Translations under genes and position numbers: made by a program
Shown: piece after piece, positions 17,990 through 26,870 of the stretch
Position numbering within the stretch: position 1 is the first letter of the stretch
Layout of the letters: every line of letters begins with the position of its first letter
The notes under the pieces: generated by a model
The model's database searches: none
Seen by the model: only the letters and a program-made list of their open reading frames with translations
What the model was told of the DNA's origin: nothing
NCBI RefSeq assembly: GCF_007744515.1
Contig: NZ_CP036268.1
Coordinates: forward strand, 2,209,712 to 2,273,711
Source of the DNA: Stratiformator vulcanicus
Lineage (GTDB): Bacteria > Planctomycetota > Planctomycetia > Planctomycetales > Planctomycetaceae
Reading direction: 5' to 3'
Length of the DNA stretch: 64,000 nucleotides

Positions 17990-18613
17990 TCAGCAAGGTC
18001 GGGAAAATCCTGTTCGGAGCTGTTCGATCTTCGATCGGGCCGCGCACTTCGGCAAATGATCGTTCACCATCCCCATCGCCTGCATGAATGCGTAAGCGGT
18101 CGTCGGGCCGACGAATTTCCAGCCCCGGCGTTTGAGCTGCTTGCTCAGTTGCTTCGATTCGTCGCAGGTGGAGCGAAGTTGCCATTTCGACGCCGGCACC
18201 AGCTGCGGTTCGAATTGCCAAACGAATGACGCCAGCGAGCCACACTCTTCGACAAGCTCGATCGCCCGCCGGGCGTTGTTGATCGTCGATTCGATTTTGC
18301 CGCGATGACGGACGATGCCCGCATCGCCGAGGAGCCGGTCGACATCGCGGTCGCCGAAACGGGCGACCTTCTCAAATTCGAAGTTCGCGAACGCCGCGCG
18401 AAAGTTCTCGCGCTTGCGGAGGATCGTCAGCCACGACAAACCGGACTGAAATCCTTCCAGACACAGTTTCTCGAACAGCCGCCGGTCTTCGGCGACTGGA
18501 ACTCCCCATTCTTCATCGTGATAACTCCGATAGAGTGGATCGTCGCCGCACCACCAGCAACGCCGAATTCCGTCTTCGCATCGAACGACTTTGGCGACCG
18601 CTTCCATGGGCAA
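17990..18613 (-). CDS. tag: DNA-3-methyladenine glycosylase I
   Basis: A 207-residue base-excision repair enzyme that removes 3-methyladenine. The zinc ligands are visible: Cys19 in RCWWCGDDPLY, His32 in SYHDEEWGVP, and His186 and Cys190 in VNDHLPKC. The substrate-pocket segment EGFQSGLSWLTILRKRENFR and the HhH-like region GDAGIVRHRGKIESTINNAR are intact. The N-terminus is about eleven residues longer than in E. coli; ATGs at 18613 and 18607 are both possible. With the alkyltransferase at 11.1 kb, it gives the window two alkylation repair genes that are not linked. Confidence 0.94.
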   Translation of the reverse strand: MPMEAVAKVVRCEDGIRRCWWCGDDPLYRSYHDEEWGVPVAEDRRLFEKLCLEGFQSGLSWLTILRKRENFRAAFANFEFEKVARFGDRDVDRLLGDAGIVRHRGKIESTINNARRAIELVEECGSLASFVWQFEPQLVPASKWQLRSTCDESKQLSKQLKRRGWKFVGPTTAYAFMQAMGMVNDHLPKCAARSKIEQLRTGFSRPC

Positions 18614-18803
18614 CTTTCTTAATCACGAATTTCAATCGAATGGCCCGCAAAGCTGCCGTCAACTTGCCAAGGGCATCCGACTCCGGTCAGGATAGTGACC
18701 GATAGTGACCGCTCAGGCGATCTGTCTTTGTCCGAGCACAATCTTCCGCACATATTTTTTCAGCTCTGTTCAGCATCATTGTTCGCTCATGATCTCGATC
18801 GCT

Positions 18804-20342
18804 ATGAAAATATCGCCTCTGGCGCTGCTCGCCGCTTTCACTTTCTCCGCGCTCGCTTCGGCTGCGGACCTCACGGTCGAAAAGATCGACGACCGTCGTC
18901 CGAAGAACGTGATCTTCGTGCTCTCTGACGATCACCGCTTCGATGCGATGGGCTTTCTCGGAAAATATCCGTGGCTCAAGACGCCGAACATGGATCGGCT
19001 CGCCTCCGAGGGCGTCCATTTCCCCAACGCGTTTGTCACAACCTCGCTGTGTTCACCGAGCCGGGCCTCGATCCTGACCGGCCAGTACATGCACAAGCAC
19101 GGAATCGTCGACAACAACGTCAATATTCGATCGGGCACGCGGCTGTTCCCTGAATACCTTCAAGAGGCCGGCTATCAAACCGCCTTCGTCGGCAAGTGGC
19201 ATATGGGCGGGCATGGAGACGATCCGCAGCCCGGCTTCGACCATTGGGTCAGCTTCCGGGGGCAGGGGCACTACAACCCGGGTCGGGGGATCATGCTGAA
19301 TATCGATGGCAAACGGACCCCGCAGAAGGGCTACATTACCGATGAACTGACCGACCATGCGATCAACTGGCTCGACGAGACAAAGCGCGATCAGCCCTTC
19401 TTCCTCTACCTGTCGCACAAGGCTGTCCACGCCGATTTTTCACCGGCCGAGCGGCATAAGACTTTGTACGAGGACGTCGAAGTCGAAACACCGGTGACGC
19501 AGGCCGATACCGAAGAGAACTACCACCTCAAGCCGAGGTGGGTCCGCGACCAGCGCAACAGTTGGCACGGAGTCGACTTCCCCTATCACTCGACGCTCGA
19601 CGTGAAGGAATACTTCAAGAACTATTGCCGGGCTCTCAAGGGCGTCGACGAGAGCTTGGGACGCGTTTTGCAGTGGCTCGATGATGAAGGCGTTGCGGAC
19701 GACACGCTCGTTCTCTACATGGGTGACAACGGCTTCCTGTTCGGCGAGCACGGGCTGATCGACAAGCGGAACGCTTACGAAGAATCAATGCGGGTGCCGC
19801 TGTTGGGCCGATGTTCCAGTCTGTGGAGTCCCGGGCAGACCGTGGAAAGCGTCGTCGCCAATATCGATATCGGCCCGACCGTACTGGCGGCCGCCGGGGT
19901 GAAAACCCCGCAGCAGATGGACGGGGCCAGCTTTCTCGATCTTCAATCGATTCAGGCCGAGGACTCCGACTGGCGGGACTTCCTGCTCTATGAATATTAC
20001 TGGGAATTCAATTTTCCGCAGACGCCGACCACGTATGCCTTGCGCGGCGAGCAGTACAAGTTCATCCAGTACCACGGCATCTGGGATTGCGACGAACTCT
20101 ACGACCTGAAGGCCGACCCGAACGAACGCGACAACCTGATCTTCGAGCCGGAGCACAAGCAACTTGTCGATCGGCTGCGGAAACGGCTTTACAAAGAGCT
20201 GTCTTCGAGGGGGGCGGCACGGGTTCCCTTTAGCGAAAAGGAGAACCACGGGCGCGGGTTACGAATCGACAACGGCAAGGGGGGCGGCGACTTCCCGAAA
20301 CCGTTCATCCGGGATGAGCCGGTCAACCGCAACGCAAGCTGA
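18804..20342 (+). CDS. Secreted sulfatase (arylsulfatase / GlcNAc-6-sulfatase-like)
   Basis: A 512-residue formylglycine-dependent sulfatase. The signal peptide MKISPLALLAAFTFSALASA supports the ATG at 18804; another ATG lies at 18789. Key motifs are NVIFVLSDDHRFDAMG, the modification site CSPSR with Cys83, TGQYMHKHGIVDNN, GKWHMGGHGDDPQPGFDHW, and MGDNGFLFGEHGLIDKRNAY. The C-terminal LFDLKADPNE-type segment (ELYDLKADPNERDNL) belongs to the sulfatase tail domain. It resembles the branch containing N-acetylglucosamine-6-sulfatases and mucin-desulfating enzymes. The substrate is unknown, and the branch differs from the 9.0 kb sulfatase. Confidence 0.92.
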   Translation: MKISPLALLAAFTFSALASAADLTVEKIDDRRPKNVIFVLSDDHRFDAMGFLGKYPWLKTPNMDRLASEGVHFPNAFVTTSLCSPSRASILTGQYMHKHGIVDNNVNIRSGTRLFPEYLQEAGYQTAFVGKWHMGGHGDDPQPGFDHWVSFRGQGHYNPGRGIMLNIDGKRTPQKGYITDELTDHAINWLDETKRDQPFFLYLSHKAVHADFSPAERHKTLYEDVEVETPVTQADTEENYHLKPRWVRDQRNSWHGVDFPYHSTLDVKEYFKNYCRALKGVDESLGRVLQWLDDEGVADDTLVLYMGDNGFLFGEHGLIDKRNAYEESMRVPLLGRCSSLWSPGQTVESVVANIDIGPTVLAAAGVKTPQQMDGASFLDLQSIQAEDSDWRDFLLYEYYWEFNFPQTPTTYALRGEQYKFIQYHGIWDCDELYDLKADPNERDNLIFEPEHKQLVDRLRKRLYKELSSRGAARVPFSEKENHGRGLRIDNGKGGGDFPKPFIRDEPVNRNAS

Positions 20343-20402
20343 GGCTGGTCGCGGCCGCACTGGCGAATGGCAACCTTCCTAACCGGTACCGGGTCATCCG
20401 GC

Positions 20403-21506
20403 TCAAGCGGTGGTGACGTTTTCGGTCGCTTTGCAGGTGGAATGAGCTGAGGCGTTGGATGCGTCAGCTTCGTCACCCGCGATGTGGTCGTCGACGGCGC
20501 TCGTGGCGAATTCGGCGACTCTGCGGTCGTATTCGTCCGGGTTGAGGTCGCGGGCCTGATTGTGTTTGGCCTTTTTCACGACCCATACTGTCGCCCATTC
20601 ATCACCGATCCGTCGAGCCAGTTTCTGGGGGATATCGGTTGGAATGTAGCTATCGTTTCCGTCGGCAATGATGAGCGTCGGTGTGCCCTTCAAGTAGGGA
20701 AGCTCTTGCTCATGAACGACGTATCGCACCCCTTTGCGGTACTGGCTGACGATGCGGACGAGTTTCATTGTGCTGGCGAGGTGCCATCGGGGAAGGCCGC
20801 GAATAAACCATCGGGGCACATACAACTCGGCCCATCGATAAGTGAAATACATGATCATCGCGTCGATCGACATCACACCCTCGCAAATGACCCGATCGAC
20901 GAAGCCGAGTCGAGCGGAAGCGATCAGAGCCGCACTGCCTCCGCGACTGATGCCGAATGCGACCAGAGGTTTGCCTTCGTAGTCCGGTATTTTTCGAGCG
21001 AAGCGAAGCACGGCCGCGGCGTCGCGAATCTCAAATTCGGTCGGCCAGTGTGACGGCTTGTAGTCGGGTTCGTAGTCGCTGTCACCCTGATTGCGAAAGT
21101 CGACCGTCAACAGGTCAAAGCCTGCCTTCCGCAGTCCCGCCGCGTAGCGGACCGCCGACCAGCGTGATCCGGCGAACTCGGGAAAGAACACACCGATCCC
21201 GACGGCGTCTCTCGTCGTGTCATCACGCGAGATCAGATTCGCCGCGAGCCTCCGATCGTCACGTGTCGTTATGTCTCGCGGCGTCGCACGGTCGACCGGC
21301 GATGATTCTTTGACGTTAAACGGTGGCTGCCGCTCGAACATCGGCAGCGCCATCGTGACTGCGAAAATGCGGAAGCCGATGTCAAGAGCCAGCAAGACTC
21401 CCAACACGACGAGTAGCGCGATTTGCCAATAATCCACGACAAGCACGACCCGTTCTGAGTGACCCCGGAAGCCGGTTTCGCGTTGGCGAACCGCCGACCG
21501 ATCCAT
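20403..21506 (-). CDS. Membrane-anchored alpha/beta hydrolase
   Basis: A 367-residue protein with one N-terminal membrane helix (about residues 26-50, QIALLVVLGVLLALDIGFRIF) and an alpha/beta hydrolase domain behind it. The nucleophile motif GISRGG, the strand FDLLTVDFRNQGDSD and the late His in KKAKHNQAR form a plausible triad with the Asp in IIADGNDSYI. It begins one base after the fabF stop codon, so it is translationally coupled to the fatty-acid-like operon. It could release or trim the acyl product, by inference from position. The C-terminal 40 residues are low complexity. Confidence 0.82.
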   Translation of the reverse strand: MDRSAVRQRETGFRGHSERVVLVVDYWQIALLVVLGVLLALDIGFRIFAVTMALPMFERQPPFNVKESSPVDRATPRDITTRDDRRLAANLISRDDTTRDAVGIGVFFPEFAGSRWSAVRYAAGLRKAGFDLLTVDFRNQGDSDYEPDYKPSHWPTEFEIRDAAAVLRFARKIPDYEGKPLVAFGISRGGSAALIASARLGFVDRVICEGVMSIDAMIMYFTYRWAELYVPRWFIRGLPRWHLASTMKLVRIVSQYRKGVRYVVHEQELPYLKGTPTLIIADGNDSYIPTDIPQKLARRIGDEWATVWVVKKAKHNQARDLNPDEYDRRVAEFATSAVDDHIAGDEADASNASAHSTCKATENVTTA

Positions 21507-21507
21507 G

Positions 21508-22794
21508 TCAGTCTTTGAAGCGCGAAAGAATCAAAGACACGTTCTGTCCGCCGAAACCGAAGCTGTTCGAGAGCGCGTGGTCGATTTTACGCTCGCGTGA
21601 CTCATTGGGAATATAGTCGAGATCGCAATCGGGGTCGGGAGTCGAATAATTGATCGTCGGAGGGAGGACACCGTCCTCGATCGCGAGCAGACAGGTGATC
21701 GCTTCGACGCTGCCGGCGGCCCCGATCAGGTGACCCACCATGCTCTTGATGCTGGAGACCGGCACGTCGTAGGCCTTCTCGCCGAGGGCACCTTTGATGG
21801 CCAGAGTTTCGACGCGGTCGTTGACCTGGGTGCTGGTGCCGTGAGCGTTGATATACCCCAAGTCTTCCGGATTCAGACTCGCATCTTCCAACGCCATTTT
21901 GATCGCAGCGGTCGCCCCGCGGCCTTCGGGGTGAATATCGGTAATGCGGTAAGCATCGGCGGTCACGCCGTAGCCATTGATCTCGCCGAGAATCGGGGCC
22001 CCGCGCTCCTTGGCCCGCTCCAAGTCTTCGAGGATCAACATGCCGGCTCCTTCGCCGAGCACGAACCCGTCACGCTCTTTGTCGAAAGGCCGACTGGCGG
22101 TTTCCGGTGACTCGTTCCGTCTTGACAGAGCGGTCAGCAGACTGAAGCCGGTGATGCCGAAGGCGTGAATCATCGTGTGAGCGCCGCCGGAGAGCATGAC
22201 GTCGGCATCACCGCGACGAATGATCTCAGCCGCTTCGCCAATCGCCTGGCTACTGGCCGCACAGGCCGTCAGACAGTTGAGATTCGGTCCCTGCGCGTTG
22301 AATAAACTCGCGAGGTGACCGGCCGTCATGTTCGGCTCTTGGTCGAGCTCTTCCTGCGGATTGAGCTGCTCCAAGCCGACCTTTGTGAAGGTTTCGACAT
22401 CCAGCTCACCGTTCTTTTCAGCCTTCGCGACCATCTCCATAAAGGTTTTGAAGTCCTGCTCACCCTCGCCGGCCCCGAGGTAGACGCCGAAGCGGGCGGG
22501 ATCGAGGGAGCTGTCGTCGCCGATTCCCGAATCGCCGACAGCCTGCATCGCGGCGCCGATCGCGTAGTGAATATTGCGGCCCGAAAGTTTGAAGCGGTCG
22601 ATGTTGTCGAGGTACTTCGAGAGCTGGTACCCCTTTACCTCGGCGGCGAAGGTCGTCGGGAAGTGCGACGCATCAAAATTCTTGATCGGCGCGATCCCGC
22701 ATTTCCCTTCCTTCAGCGACGAGAAGAACTCGGCCGGGGTGTGCCCGGTCGGTGTGATACAGCCGATTCCCGTTACGACAACGCGCCGTCGCAT
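21508..22794 (-). CDS. fabF: 3-oxoacyl-ACP synthase II (FabF-type KAS)
   Basis: A 428-residue condensing enzyme. The Cys-His-His triad is intact: Cys178 in LTACAASSQ, His318 in NAHGTST and His355 in VGHLIGAAG. The start RRRVVVTGIGCITPTG and the C-terminal SNSFGFGGQNVSLIL are typical. An extra loop of about 20 residues near 112-150 (KAEKNGELDVETFTKVG) lies before the active site, relative to E. coli FabF. It is the fifth gene of an operon that runs hotdog, fabG, ACP, hotdog, fabF, hydrolase, and it probably extends acyl chains on the ACP encoded upstream. Confidence 0.93.
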   Translation of the reverse strand: MRRRVVVTGIGCITPTGHTPAEFFSSLKEGKCGIAPIKNFDASHFPTTFAAEVKGYQLSKYLDNIDRFKLSGRNIHYAIGAAMQAVGDSGIGDDSSLDPARFGVYLGAGEGEQDFKTFMEMVAKAEKNGELDVETFTKVGLEQLNPQEELDQEPNMTAGHLASLFNAQGPNLNCLTACAASSQAIGEAAEIIRRGDADVMLSGGAHTMIHAFGITGFSLLTALSRRNESPETASRPFDKERDGFVLGEGAGMLILEDLERAKERGAPILGEINGYGVTADAYRITDIHPEGRGATAAIKMALEDASLNPEDLGYINAHGTSTQVNDRVETLAIKGALGEKAYDVPVSSIKSMVGHLIGAAGSVEAITCLLAIEDGVLPPTINYSTPDPDCDLDYIPNESRERKIDHALSNSFGFGGQNVSLILSRFKD

Positions 22795-22932
22795 GTCACT
22801 GCTCCAAAAGCTTGATGAGGTGTCTTCAGTTTACGCGAGCAGGCCGGGAGGGGGGAAGTCGTGCTTGGCGACAGTCACTGGGAGCGCGACCGCGGTCAGT
22901 TTATCGAATCACTTTTCTGTTGTTCCAAGCTC

Positions 22933-23412
22933 TCAAAGCGAACTTTCAAGTGATTTGCTCGCGTCGATGGCATCTTTGAGCCCCGGAGAAACGAAGCGGT
23001 CAGTATTGACCCCGGAGAAGGTGTGGTCGCTTTCATCCAAATGCGCGAACATGATCTCGCCTTCCGCCACGACCTCGTCTTTGACTCGGGCCACGCATTC
23101 GACCGTTCCGCCTTCATTGCGGGCGTCCAGCAGTGTGACCTCGTAAAATAATGTGTCGCCGGGGCGAACCATGCGGTGATAGGTGATCTTCGGAACCTTC
23201 GCCAGCACGACGATGTGCTTGAAGTCGTTCATCTCCGCCAACACCATTCCACCGGCTTGCGCCATGCCTTCGAGCATGAGCGAACCGGGCATCACCGGGA
23301 AACCCGGGAAATGGTCGTGCAGGTGATCTTCGGCCAGGCTCACATTCTTTACGGCCACGGCCCGTTTGCCGCTTTCGAATTCATCGAACCGATCGATCCA
23401 AATCCAGCGCAT
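22933..23412 (-). CDS. 3-hydroxyacyl-ACP dehydratase (FabA/FabZ hotdog family)
   Basis: A 159-residue hotdog-fold enzyme. The central motif DHFPGFPVMPGSLMLEGMAQ carries the catalytic His34 and Glu48. VRPGDTLFYEVTLLDAR and VAEGEIMFAHL complete the fold. The final 25 residues (HTFSGVNTDRFVSPGL and onwards) extend beyond FabZ. A second, different hotdog protein lies upstream at 24.8 kb in the same operon. Their separate presence suggests different chain-length or step specificity, which the sequence cannot settle. Confidence 0.88.
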   Translation of the reverse strand: MRWIWIDRFDEFESGKRAVAVKNVSLAEDHLHDHFPGFPVMPGSLMLEGMAQAGGMVLAEMNDFKHIVVLAKVPKITYHRMVRPGDTLFYEVTLLDARNEGGTVECVARVKDEVVAEGEIMFAHLDESDHTFSGVNTDRFVSPGLKDAIDASKSLESSL

Positions 23413-23473
23413 GAACTACTCCCGAAAACCGAATTCGCAACAGCGACCGCTCGTGCCGATCGCGTGCTGAAAC

Positions 23474-23860
23474 TCAGCCGTTAAGTTTCTTCTCGAGGAA
23501 GTTGACCATCATATCGACGGTAAACAATTGCTGAATGTTTTCGACCTGCGGGTCTGCCCGCAATTGATCGACATTGGCGTGCGGCATCCGCTTTTCGAGT
23601 TCGTCGAGACCGGCTTCAGTGACTTTGCCGTCCTGTACGAAGGTCGGGTCTGCCGCGAGGCTCTCCGGGAATAATTCTCCCCGGGGAATTTTGATCGAAA
23701 AGCCTTTCTCAAGTCGGAAGACGATGTCGAGGAAGTCGATCGACTCCGCACCAAGATCTCCCACAAGTGTCGCCTCGGGCGTCACTTCGTCATCGTCGAC
23801 CCCGAGGGCATCGACCAATACTTCCTGAGTCGTTTCAAAGATTTCGTCGCGAGATGGCAT
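23474..23860 (-). CDS. Acyl carrier protein, extended
   Basis: A 128-residue carrier protein, longer than the usual 75-85. The phosphopantetheine site is Ser40 in GDLGAESIDFLDIVFRLE. Helix one is FETTQEVLVDALGV. Between the phosphopantetheine helix and the last helix there is an insertion of about 40 residues (about 62-100, including DPTFVQDGKVTEAGLDEL), followed by QQLFTVDMMVNFLEKKL. Such long ACPs occur in dedicated acyl pathways and not usually in the core fatty acid synthase. It sits between fabG and a dehydratase on the minus strand. Confidence 0.9.
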   Translation of the reverse strand: MPSRDEIFETTQEVLVDALGVDDDEVTPEATLVGDLGAESIDFLDIVFRLEKGFSIKIPRGELFPESLAADPTFVQDGKVTEAGLDELEKRMPHANVDQLRADPQVENIQQLFTVDMMVNFLEKKLNG

Positions 23861-23919
23861 GGGGTGTTCTCCAATTGCAAAAAGTGTTCAGTAGCTATTT
23901 ATGTTCTCGACAGGTCGGA

Positions 23920-24672
23920 CTAAATTCCGCCAAGGGTGAGCCCGCCGTCGACCGTAATCGTGTCGCCCGTGATATAGGACGTTCGCTCGTCCGCCAGAAA
24001 CAGAACCGCGTTCGCGATGTCCTCAGGTTGCCCCAGTCGCCTGACGGGGATTTCCTTGATGATCTTGTCTTCGGCCGCGTTCCGGACATCGACGGTCATA
24101 TCGGTCGCGATAAAACCCGGGGCGACGGCGTTGACGGTGATTTTCCGCTTTGCAACTTCGACGGCCAGGCACCGCGTGAAGCCCTCGACTCCGCCCTTAC
24201 TTGCCGCGTAGGCGGCTTGTCCCTGATTGGAGACGCGGGCGGCAACGCTCGACATATTAATGATACGTCCGTAGCGGGCCGACATCATTGGTCGCATCAC
24301 GGCGTTGCAGAAGTTGTAAACACTGGTCAGGTTCGTCTGAATAACCTCGAGCCACTTTTCTTCCGACATGGTCGCGACAAGTGTGTCTCGCACCACGCCT
24401 GCGTTGTTGACCAAGATGTCGATCGTCCCGAACTGCTCGACGACTTTCTCGACGACTGCATCGGCTTCCGCTTTCGACTTCACGTCGCACTGAAAGCCGT
24501 GCGCCTCGCCTCCTGCGTCCTTAACGGAAGCAATCAATTCGTCCGCGGCCTCTTTGTTCGAGTGATAGACGAATGCGACCTTGGCACCCTCGGCGGCGAA
24601 GCGTTCGACGATCGCGCGGCCGATGCCCCGGCTACCGCCGGTGACGAGCGCTGTTCTTCCTTCCAAAATCAT
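23920..24672 (-). CDS. fabG: 3-oxoacyl-ACP reductase
   Basis: A 250-residue short-chain dehydrogenase. The NADP motif TGGSRGIG (11-18), NNAG (89-92), and the catalytic Ser142, Tyr155 and Lys159 (YAASK) are all present, and the C-terminus ITGDTITVDGGLTLGGI is typical of FabG. The ATG at 24672 follows GAAGGGAAACAGTTT, a good ribosome site, so the longer open frame to 24822 is not used. It reduces the 3-oxoacyl-ACP formed by the neighbouring condensing enzyme. Confidence 0.94.
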   Translation of the reverse strand: MILEGRTALVTGGSRGIGRAIVERFAAEGAKVAFVYHSNKEAADELIASVKDAGGEAHGFQCDVKSKAEADAVVEKVVEQFGTIDILVNNAGVVRDTLVATMSEEKWLEVIQTNLTSVYNFCNAVMRPMMSARYGRIINMSSVAARVSNQGQAAYAASKGGVEGFTRCLAVEVAKRKITVNAVAPGFIATDMTVDVRNAAEDKIIKEIPVRRLGQPEDIANAVLFLADERTSYITGDTITVDGGLTLGGI

Positions 24673-24822
24673 AAACTGTTTCCCTTCCTTCGCGATTGAT
24701 GATCCGACGTCATGTCGGCCGTGATGTTCCAGTGGAGATATTTCGGCGGTGATGTATCTGAAAACAATTGGCGGTTGACGGTCATCCCGTTGACCCGCCC
24801 GTGAACCAATGACCGTGAACAA

Positions 24823-25323
24823 TCATGTTTTTGAATGACGGGAGGCCGGCCAAAGTCGGCCGAACAATTCCCGTTGATCTAGAATTCGTTCCCGATCAAC
24901 GACCGCGAGTTCGTCGCGTCGGTCTTCGTTTCGATCGGCGAGATTGAAATGGGCCAAGGTAATTCGACAGGAAACCGCCGTCTTCCCTTCGACTTCGCTC
25001 GTGGCCTTAAACGTCGTTTCGCCTTCGCCACGTTTTTGCATCGCGAGCCTGACGATCAGCTTCTGGCCCGGAGAAACGAAGTTATTGAACTTGGCGGCGC
25101 GGGCCTGTTTGAGCAGGACCGTACTCTCGGCGAAGTCGTCAGTCGCACGAATCAACCACGCGCCCGCTTGAACGAGCGTCTCCACCATCAGCACACCGGG
25201 CATGACGGGGAACGCCGGAAAGTGGTCGGCCAGATATTCTTCTGCCGACGTAAGATACTTTTCCGCAGCGATCGATTCGCCGGGAACGAGTTCGGTAATA
25301 CGATCTACGAGTTGAAACTTCAT
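24823..25323 (-). CDS. 3-hydroxyacyl-ACP dehydratase-like hotdog protein
   Basis: A 166-residue hotdog protein and the first gene of the fatty-acid-like operon. The motif ADHFPAFPVMPGVLMVETLV carries His34 and Glu48, the same catalytic pair as FabZ. AKFNNFVSPGQKLIVRLAMQ and VSCRITLAHFNL complete the fold. The C-terminal 35 residues are charged and diverge. It differs clearly from the hotdog protein at 22.9 kb, with only the core motif shared. The gap of 150 bases to fabG is the longest in the operon. Confidence 0.85.
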   Translation of the reverse strand: MKFQLVDRITELVPGESIAAEKYLTSAEEYLADHFPAFPVMPGVLMVETLVQAGAWLIRATDDFAESTVLLKQARAAKFNNFVSPGQKLIVRLAMQKRGEGETTFKATSEVEGKTAVSCRITLAHFNLADRNEDRRDELAVVDRERILDQRELFGRLWPASRHSKT

Positions 25324-25933
25324 TCGAAGGCCTGGCTCCGGCCCTCAACCTAACGGGATGGCTGCAGGGGTGAGTGGAGGATTTATGAAGGCGGAATGGA
25401 TTGAGTATATCTTCTGCTGCGGAAAGTGAACAAGCCACGTAGTCTGACGCGTTGCCATAAAGCCTTTTCAACAGGCAGGTTACAGGAGGTATGCTGAGAA
25501 TAGGGGTTTTACGGTATTCGGGAGGCCGCTACGGCTATCATCGGAAGGCGAAGCGGTGTTCAAGTCATCATGCCATCGACGGCACCAACGGGGCAACGGC
25601 TGGAGTATTCGGCAGTCCTTTGAACACCAGTCAACTCTCAACTCGCTTCAATCGAATCAGATTCTGACGCCGCTCGCCGGGTTATGTGTCATTTCCGCCT
25701 CTGATTTCGGATCGGTAGGCGAGACGACGTTGGCGCCGAGTCGATGCTTCAGAAAGAGTGCCATTTTGCCCGGTCGCGCCTCGCCAAACCTCGCCTTCGT
25801 TGACCAAATGACTGCACCTTCGAGTATTCGCCATCTTCGTCGACTCGGTCTTCGCGACGCGCGTTGCGAAAAACAAGACCGTCAAGGACCTTTCGCACAC
25901 CGCGACGATCTGCTTCTCGATGAGTCGGTCGCG
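25324..25933. other. Intergenic region upstream of PilZ-like gene
   Basis: A stretch of about 610 bases between the divergent acyl operon and the PilZ-like gene. The plus frame is open from 25556, but the translated residues before about 25808 do not look protein-like. An AGGAGGT followed at once by ATG at 25491 opens a frame of about 58 codons with no recognisable features. Promoters for both directions are expected here. Confidence 0.45.
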
Positions 25934-26422
25934 ATGTCGGAAGAGCCGGTGTGCGATTGGAGTACCGCCCCGGTCATGCTGGCTCAAGACGACCGCAGTG
26001 AGAACGAGCAGGAGCAGACGCAACTTGATGGAGACTCATTTTCGTCCGAACGTCGCCAGTTCCCGCGTCATGGAAGCGGATGCATGGTCGCGGTCTGCCG
26101 CATCCCGCCGAAGTCGGACGACTTTCGACGCCAGTGGGCTTTTCGAGATCAGCGGCTCCGCGGCTCGCTCGTCGATCTGAGTCTAGGTGCGGCCGCCTTG
26201 TTGCTCGAAGAACCGCTCGAACCTGAGGAATCGGTCCTCGTCCGGATCATCCATCCGATCCGTGATGCTCACGTCGATCGACCGGCCGATGTTCTTCGCT
26301 GCATCTCAGTCAGCGATCGGCTCTTCAAGATCGTCTGCAACTTTCGCGAAAAACTCGATCTCGAGCAGGTGCGAACATTCGGCTTCGCCATCGAAGGCGA
26401 TGCCGGCGATATCACCATCTGA
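25934..26422 (+). CDS. PilZ-like domain protein
   Basis: A 162-residue protein. From ERRQFPRHGSGC (about residues 38-49) onward it follows the PilZ layout: an R-x-x-x-R-like element, a long turn, then GSLVDLSLGAAALLLEEPLE in place of the canonical D/N-x-S-x-x-G. PilZ domains bind cyclic di-GMP. The first Arg motif (RRQFPR) is preserved in outline. The start is uncertain: 25934 (MSEEPVCDW) is chosen, and 25808 is possible. A diguanylate cyclase is encoded at 32.6-34.3 kb, so the signal could be made by this cell. Confidence 0.6.
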   Translation: MSEEPVCDWSTAPVMLAQDDRSENEQEQTQLDGDSFSSERRQFPRHGSGCMVAVCRIPPKSDDFRRQWAFRDQRLRGSLVDLSLGAAALLLEEPLEPEESVLVRIIHPIRDAHVDRPADVLRCISVSDRLFKIVCNFREKLDLEQVRTFGFAIEGDAGDITI

Positions 26423-26870
26423 ACGGCTTGAAGGTTGAGGCGAAAAGCGAAAAGAAGAGAAGCGATCGAACTCCCCGGCTTTCAACGCATCGACTAAGAC
26501 CTTGCGTTTGGAAAGAGGACATTTCATCGCTCAGGCATCACTCAATCGATACCGGGTGACCCGGTTCCTGTAGATGGGTGGCCCGGTTCCTATAGAACTG
26601 GGCGGCGAAGCAAGGCAGCCGCGACTGGTAAAGAGCGGATCTTCTGACGGCAGCTTACTCCATTGCAGCGATGGAGATTGCAGCAATGGAGGCTCGTCTA
26701 TGATCCGCTTCCTGCCGGGCGCGGCTTTCGGACCTGACGAGGAGCGAGCTAATTGGGGCCCCGAGATCTCTTGTCGCTGCGCGACCCGGACGTTTACCGT
26801 CCGGGCCAACCGGTCTTAATCAATACTTTGAATGCCGTATTTGGGCATGGGTCCGCATGCTAAGCGTGCT
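26423..26870. other. Repeat-rich intergenic region left of methyltransferase
   Basis: A 448-base gap without a credible gene. It contains two tandem versions of a GGTTCCTRTAGA unit (26554-26599), a nine-base-pair inverted repeat CTCCATTGC/GCAATGGAG (26658-26666 and 26683-26691), and an end module finishing in a CCCGGACG hairpin (26785-26805). Parts recur at 27652-27800 on the other side of the methyltransferase gene. Confidence 0.6.
26554..26805. repeat. Mosaic intergenic repeat, left copy
   Basis: It begins with a tandem pair (GGGTGACCCGGTTCC and GGGTGGCCCGGTTCC, each followed by TGTAGAT or TATAGAACT) and ends with CTCTTGTCGCTGCGCGACC and a hairpin, CCCGGACG (26785-26792) with CGTCCGGG (26798-26805). 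Both ends recur in the same order and orientation at 27652-27791. Confidence 0.7.

Noticed and set aside
23767-24699. Open frame of 310 codons on the plus strand
   Set aside because: It covers the ACP and fabG genes in antisense; those have complete active-site motifs, and this frame has none.
25491-25670. AGGAGGT followed by ATG, opening about 58 codons
   Set aside because: The ribosome site is directly next to the ATG with no spacing, and the peptide lacks any recognisable feature.
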